A stretch of 64,000 nt of DNA from Flavobacterium hungaricum (GTDB taxonomy: Bacteria > Bacteroidota > Bacteroidia > Flavobacteriales > Flavobacteriaceae): positions 1-64,000 of the forward strand of contig NZ_PRDM01000008.1 of the NCBI RefSeq assembly GCF_015182285.1. The letters run 5' to 3'. The notes under the pieces are model-generated. The model was not told where the DNA came from. It worked only from the letters and a program-made list of their open reading frames with translations, and did not search any database. Position numbers and translations under genes: made by a program. Positions 63,397-64,000 of the stretch are shown here, piece by piece; within the stretch, counting starts at the first letter, position 1, and each line of letters opens with the position of its first letter.

Positions 63397-64000
63397 CTAC
63401 ATTTGTTTAATGTTGATTTTGTCGCCGTCTCTTAAAGACTGTGTGCCTTCTTCTACAATAAGATCGTCGCTTTTTAGGCCGTCATTTAAAATATAAACAT
63501 CATCAAGAGTGCTTCCAATAGTAATATTGGTCATTTTTACTTTTCCGTCTTTTTTGTTTACCAGAAATACATATTGTTTGTCCTGTATCGAAAAAACTGC
63601 TTTTTGCGGAATTAATATCGCATTGGTTTTGGGTTCTGAGATAATTAATTTACCCGAAGTTCCGTGTTTGATAAATCCCTGCGGATTGTGAAATTTTGCT
63701 TTGTATTGAATGGATCCTGTTTCTCTGTCAATTTCTCCGTCGGCAGTTCTTAATTCGCCTCTTTGGTCGTATACCATTCCGTTTGGCAATACGAGTTTGA
63801 TATCGCCTTGATTGTTGAGGCTTTTATCTTCCATCATTTGGAAATAAGTATTTTCGGGAATAGAGAAATAGGCGTAAATGTCATCCAGCTGTGAAACGGT
63901 TGTTAATAAGGAACCATTTTCGACCAGACTTCCTTCTTTAAACGGAATTCTGTCAACCGTTCCGTCAAATGGAGCGCGGATGGTAGTGAAGTTAATCTGC
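63397..64000 (-). CDS. RND efflux periplasmic adaptor (membrane-fusion protein), 5' part outside the window
   Basis: The reading frame is open to the window edge (the last complete codon is at 63997-63999), so the gene starts beyond 64000. It is seen as about 200 C-terminal residues: TTIRAPFDGTVDRIPFKEGSLV is the lipoyl-like part, with LLTTVSQLDDIYAYFSIPE as the start of the beta-barrel and KAVFSIQDKQYVFLVNKKDGKVKMTNITIG as the membrane-proximal domain. It is the HlyD/AcrA-type adaptor that connects the pump and the outer-membrane channel. It is the first of three genes in the visible operon. Confidence 0.95.
   Translation of the reverse strand, partial: QINFTTIRAPFDGTVDRIPFKEGSLVENGSLLTTVSQLDDIYAYFSIPENTYFQMMEDKSLNNQGDIKLVLPNGMVYDQRGELRTADGEIDRETGSIQYKAKFHNPQGFIKHGTSGKLIISEPKTNAILIPQKAVFSIQDKQYVFLVNKKDGKVKMTNITIGSTLDDVYILNDGLKSDDLIVEEGTQSLRDGDKINIKQM

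Overview
The window is a stretch of a low-GC Bacteroidota chromosome, most likely Flavobacterium or a close relative. Supporting signs are FecI/FecR/STN-TonB signalling, DUF4249 and DUF4465 lipoproteins, BtuG-type surface proteins, many starts without a Shine-Dalgarno sequence, and promoters of the Bacteroidota type (TAnnTTTG as the -7 box).

Layout. 1-3833: the end of an rRNA operon (16S tail, tRNA-Ile, tRNA-Ala, 23S, 5S, terminator). 4092-11255: a secreted serine hydrolase, an AraC regulator, a three-gene hydrolase operon (alpha/beta hydrolase plus two isochorismatase-like enzymes) and a PfkB sugar kinase. 11501-16685: a cell-surface signalling cassette (ECF sigma factor, small protein, FecR anti-sigma, STN-containing TonB receptor, DUF4249 lipoprotein). 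17431-18731: a REP-associated tyrosine transposase (RAYT) with its REP palindromes on both sides. 18732-22151: a MocR/GntR regulator divergent from a TonB receptor, with a likely shared operator. 22340-30680: a vitamin B12 acquisition locus made of a cobalamin riboswitch, a BtuB-like receptor, a BtuG-like propeller, three tandem paralogous surface lipoproteins with EF-hand-like loops, and a DUF4465 lipoprotein. 30806-37378: a sulfur/methionine region with a SAM-I riboswitch, a TlpA thioredoxin, a class V aminotransferase/desulfurase-like enzyme, a cupin, and metNIQ preceded by a Met/Cys-rich leader peptide and a terminator (an attenuator). 37435-42985: stress and redox genes (HxlR with an SDR, OxyR, a secreted hydrolase, OsmC) and a decayed SDR fragment. 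43062-45398: one very AT-rich gene that looks like a two-nuclease (REase-like plus PIN-like) defence candidate. 45611-52300: a LytS/LytTR two-component pair and three target genes (cupin, epoxide-hydrolase-like, DoxX) that share an identical operator-promoter layout, together with Ohr, DUF1223 and a pair of tiny ORFs. 52310-57844: a DMT transporter, GNAT enzymes, a LysR regulator, DUF763 with a clamp-binding-like tail, and an SMR (Gdx/SugE) exporter whose 3' end is tandemly duplicated. 57918-64000: a Crp/Fnr regulator and an RND tripartite efflux operon that runs off the right edge.

Most notable. (1) Three copies of a GTCC-type 10-mer pair at a 21-bp period, each exactly 35 bp from a -7 box, around a LytTR response regulator; this reads as a local regulon. 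(2) The leader-peptide attenuator of metNIQ. (3) The AT-rich REase/PIN protein. (4) The MocR/TonB receptor pair. (5) The triplicated lipoproteins in the B12 locus. Intergenic space is full of simple-sequence and palindromic repeats, some of which have been captured into gene ends.

All calls come from reading the sequence; no database search was run.
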